Made by a program: the position numbers and the translations under genes. The notes below the pieces were generated by a model. It was given only the letters and a program-made list of their open reading frames with translations. It was not told the DNA's origin and searched no databases. Of a DNA stretch of 5,294 nucleotides, positions 5,181 through 5,294 are shown one piece after another; positions within the stretch are counted from its first letter, which is position 1; each line of letters begins with the position of its first letter. Source of the DNA: DAOTZU01 sp034433995 (GTDB lineage Bacteria > Chloroflexota > Anaerolineae > UBA1429); assembly GCA_034433995.1 (NCBI GenBank), contig DAOTZU010000212.1, positions 1 to 5,294 on the forward strand, given 5' to 3'.

Positions 5181-5294
5181 GGGTGTCGGAGGGTGTCGAG
5201 AAACGCCCCCGTCGGTTAGAAACCGACGTCTGGGGATGGTAAGCCCGCGCCGCGGGCTTGGCAAGCAGAGCCGTCGGATTCCATCCGACGGCGG
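5181..5294. repeat. Hairpin-rich repeat module, copy 2 (continues past window)
   Basis: It is identical to 5033-5146 at an offset of 148 bp, with the three hairpins at 5210-5228, 5241-5259 and 5270-5292. The window ends at the base corresponding to the end of GGCGG in copy 1, so the true repeat length and the number of further copies are unknown. Confidence 0.9.

Noticed and set aside
4758..5264. Minus-strand reading frame of 168 codons spanning tRNA-Val and the hairpin repeat
   Set aside because: It contains the GSNPVAP phrase typical of translated tRNA genes, and translated repeat on both sides; not a protein gene. The same holds for the plus-strand frame ending in GFEPVTLRM at 4953.
5033..5294. 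CRISPR array
   Set aside because: The unit is over 110 bp with three internal palindromes and only one 34-bp gap; there are no short repeats with regular unique spacers.

Overview
This is a GC-rich bacterial chromosome segment with five protein genes (one cut by the window edge), one tRNA gene and two different families of hairpin-rich intergenic repeats. The repeats (CCCTCACCCC/GGGGAGAGGG type blocks, and the GTCGG/CCGAC hairpin module), the high GC and the tRNA lacking an encoded CCA fit a Chloroflexota (Anaerolineae/Caldilineae-like) genome. That placement is an impression from repeat style and gene content, not a demonstrated assignment.

Layout from left to right. Positions 1-716 (+) hold the C-terminal catalytic half of a sensor histidine kinase whose sensor region lies outside the window. 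Positions 719-1007 are completely filled by a tandem array of ~105-bp near-palindromic units, lying between the 3' ends of two convergent genes. Positions 1011-3155 (-) encode a cytoplasmic-looking heparinase II/III family protein (polysaccharide lyase fold). A 140-bp divergent promoter region follows, with recognisable -35/-10 pairs for both directions. Positions 3296-4066 (+) encode a classical short-chain dehydrogenase/reductase. Positions 4138-4745 (-) hold a type II toxin-antitoxin operon (Phd/YefM-like antitoxin, then PIN-domain toxin, ATGA overlap) that looks less GC-rich than its neighbours. Next is a tRNA-Val(CAC) gene (4913-4986, -) with its own promoter upstream and a compound hairpin plus T-rich tract downstream. 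The right edge (5033-5294) carries two identical copies, 148 bp apart, of a module of at least 114 bp containing three strong hairpins.

The heparinase-like protein and the reductase share a promoter region and could belong to one uronic-acid/oligosaccharide catabolic function: a lyase releases an unsaturated uronate that a reductase then acts on. This is inference from adjacency and family. The kinase, toxin-antitoxin pair and tRNA appear functionally unrelated. I see no clearly new multi-gene system. The least explained parts are the two repeat families and the structured element downstream of the tRNA.
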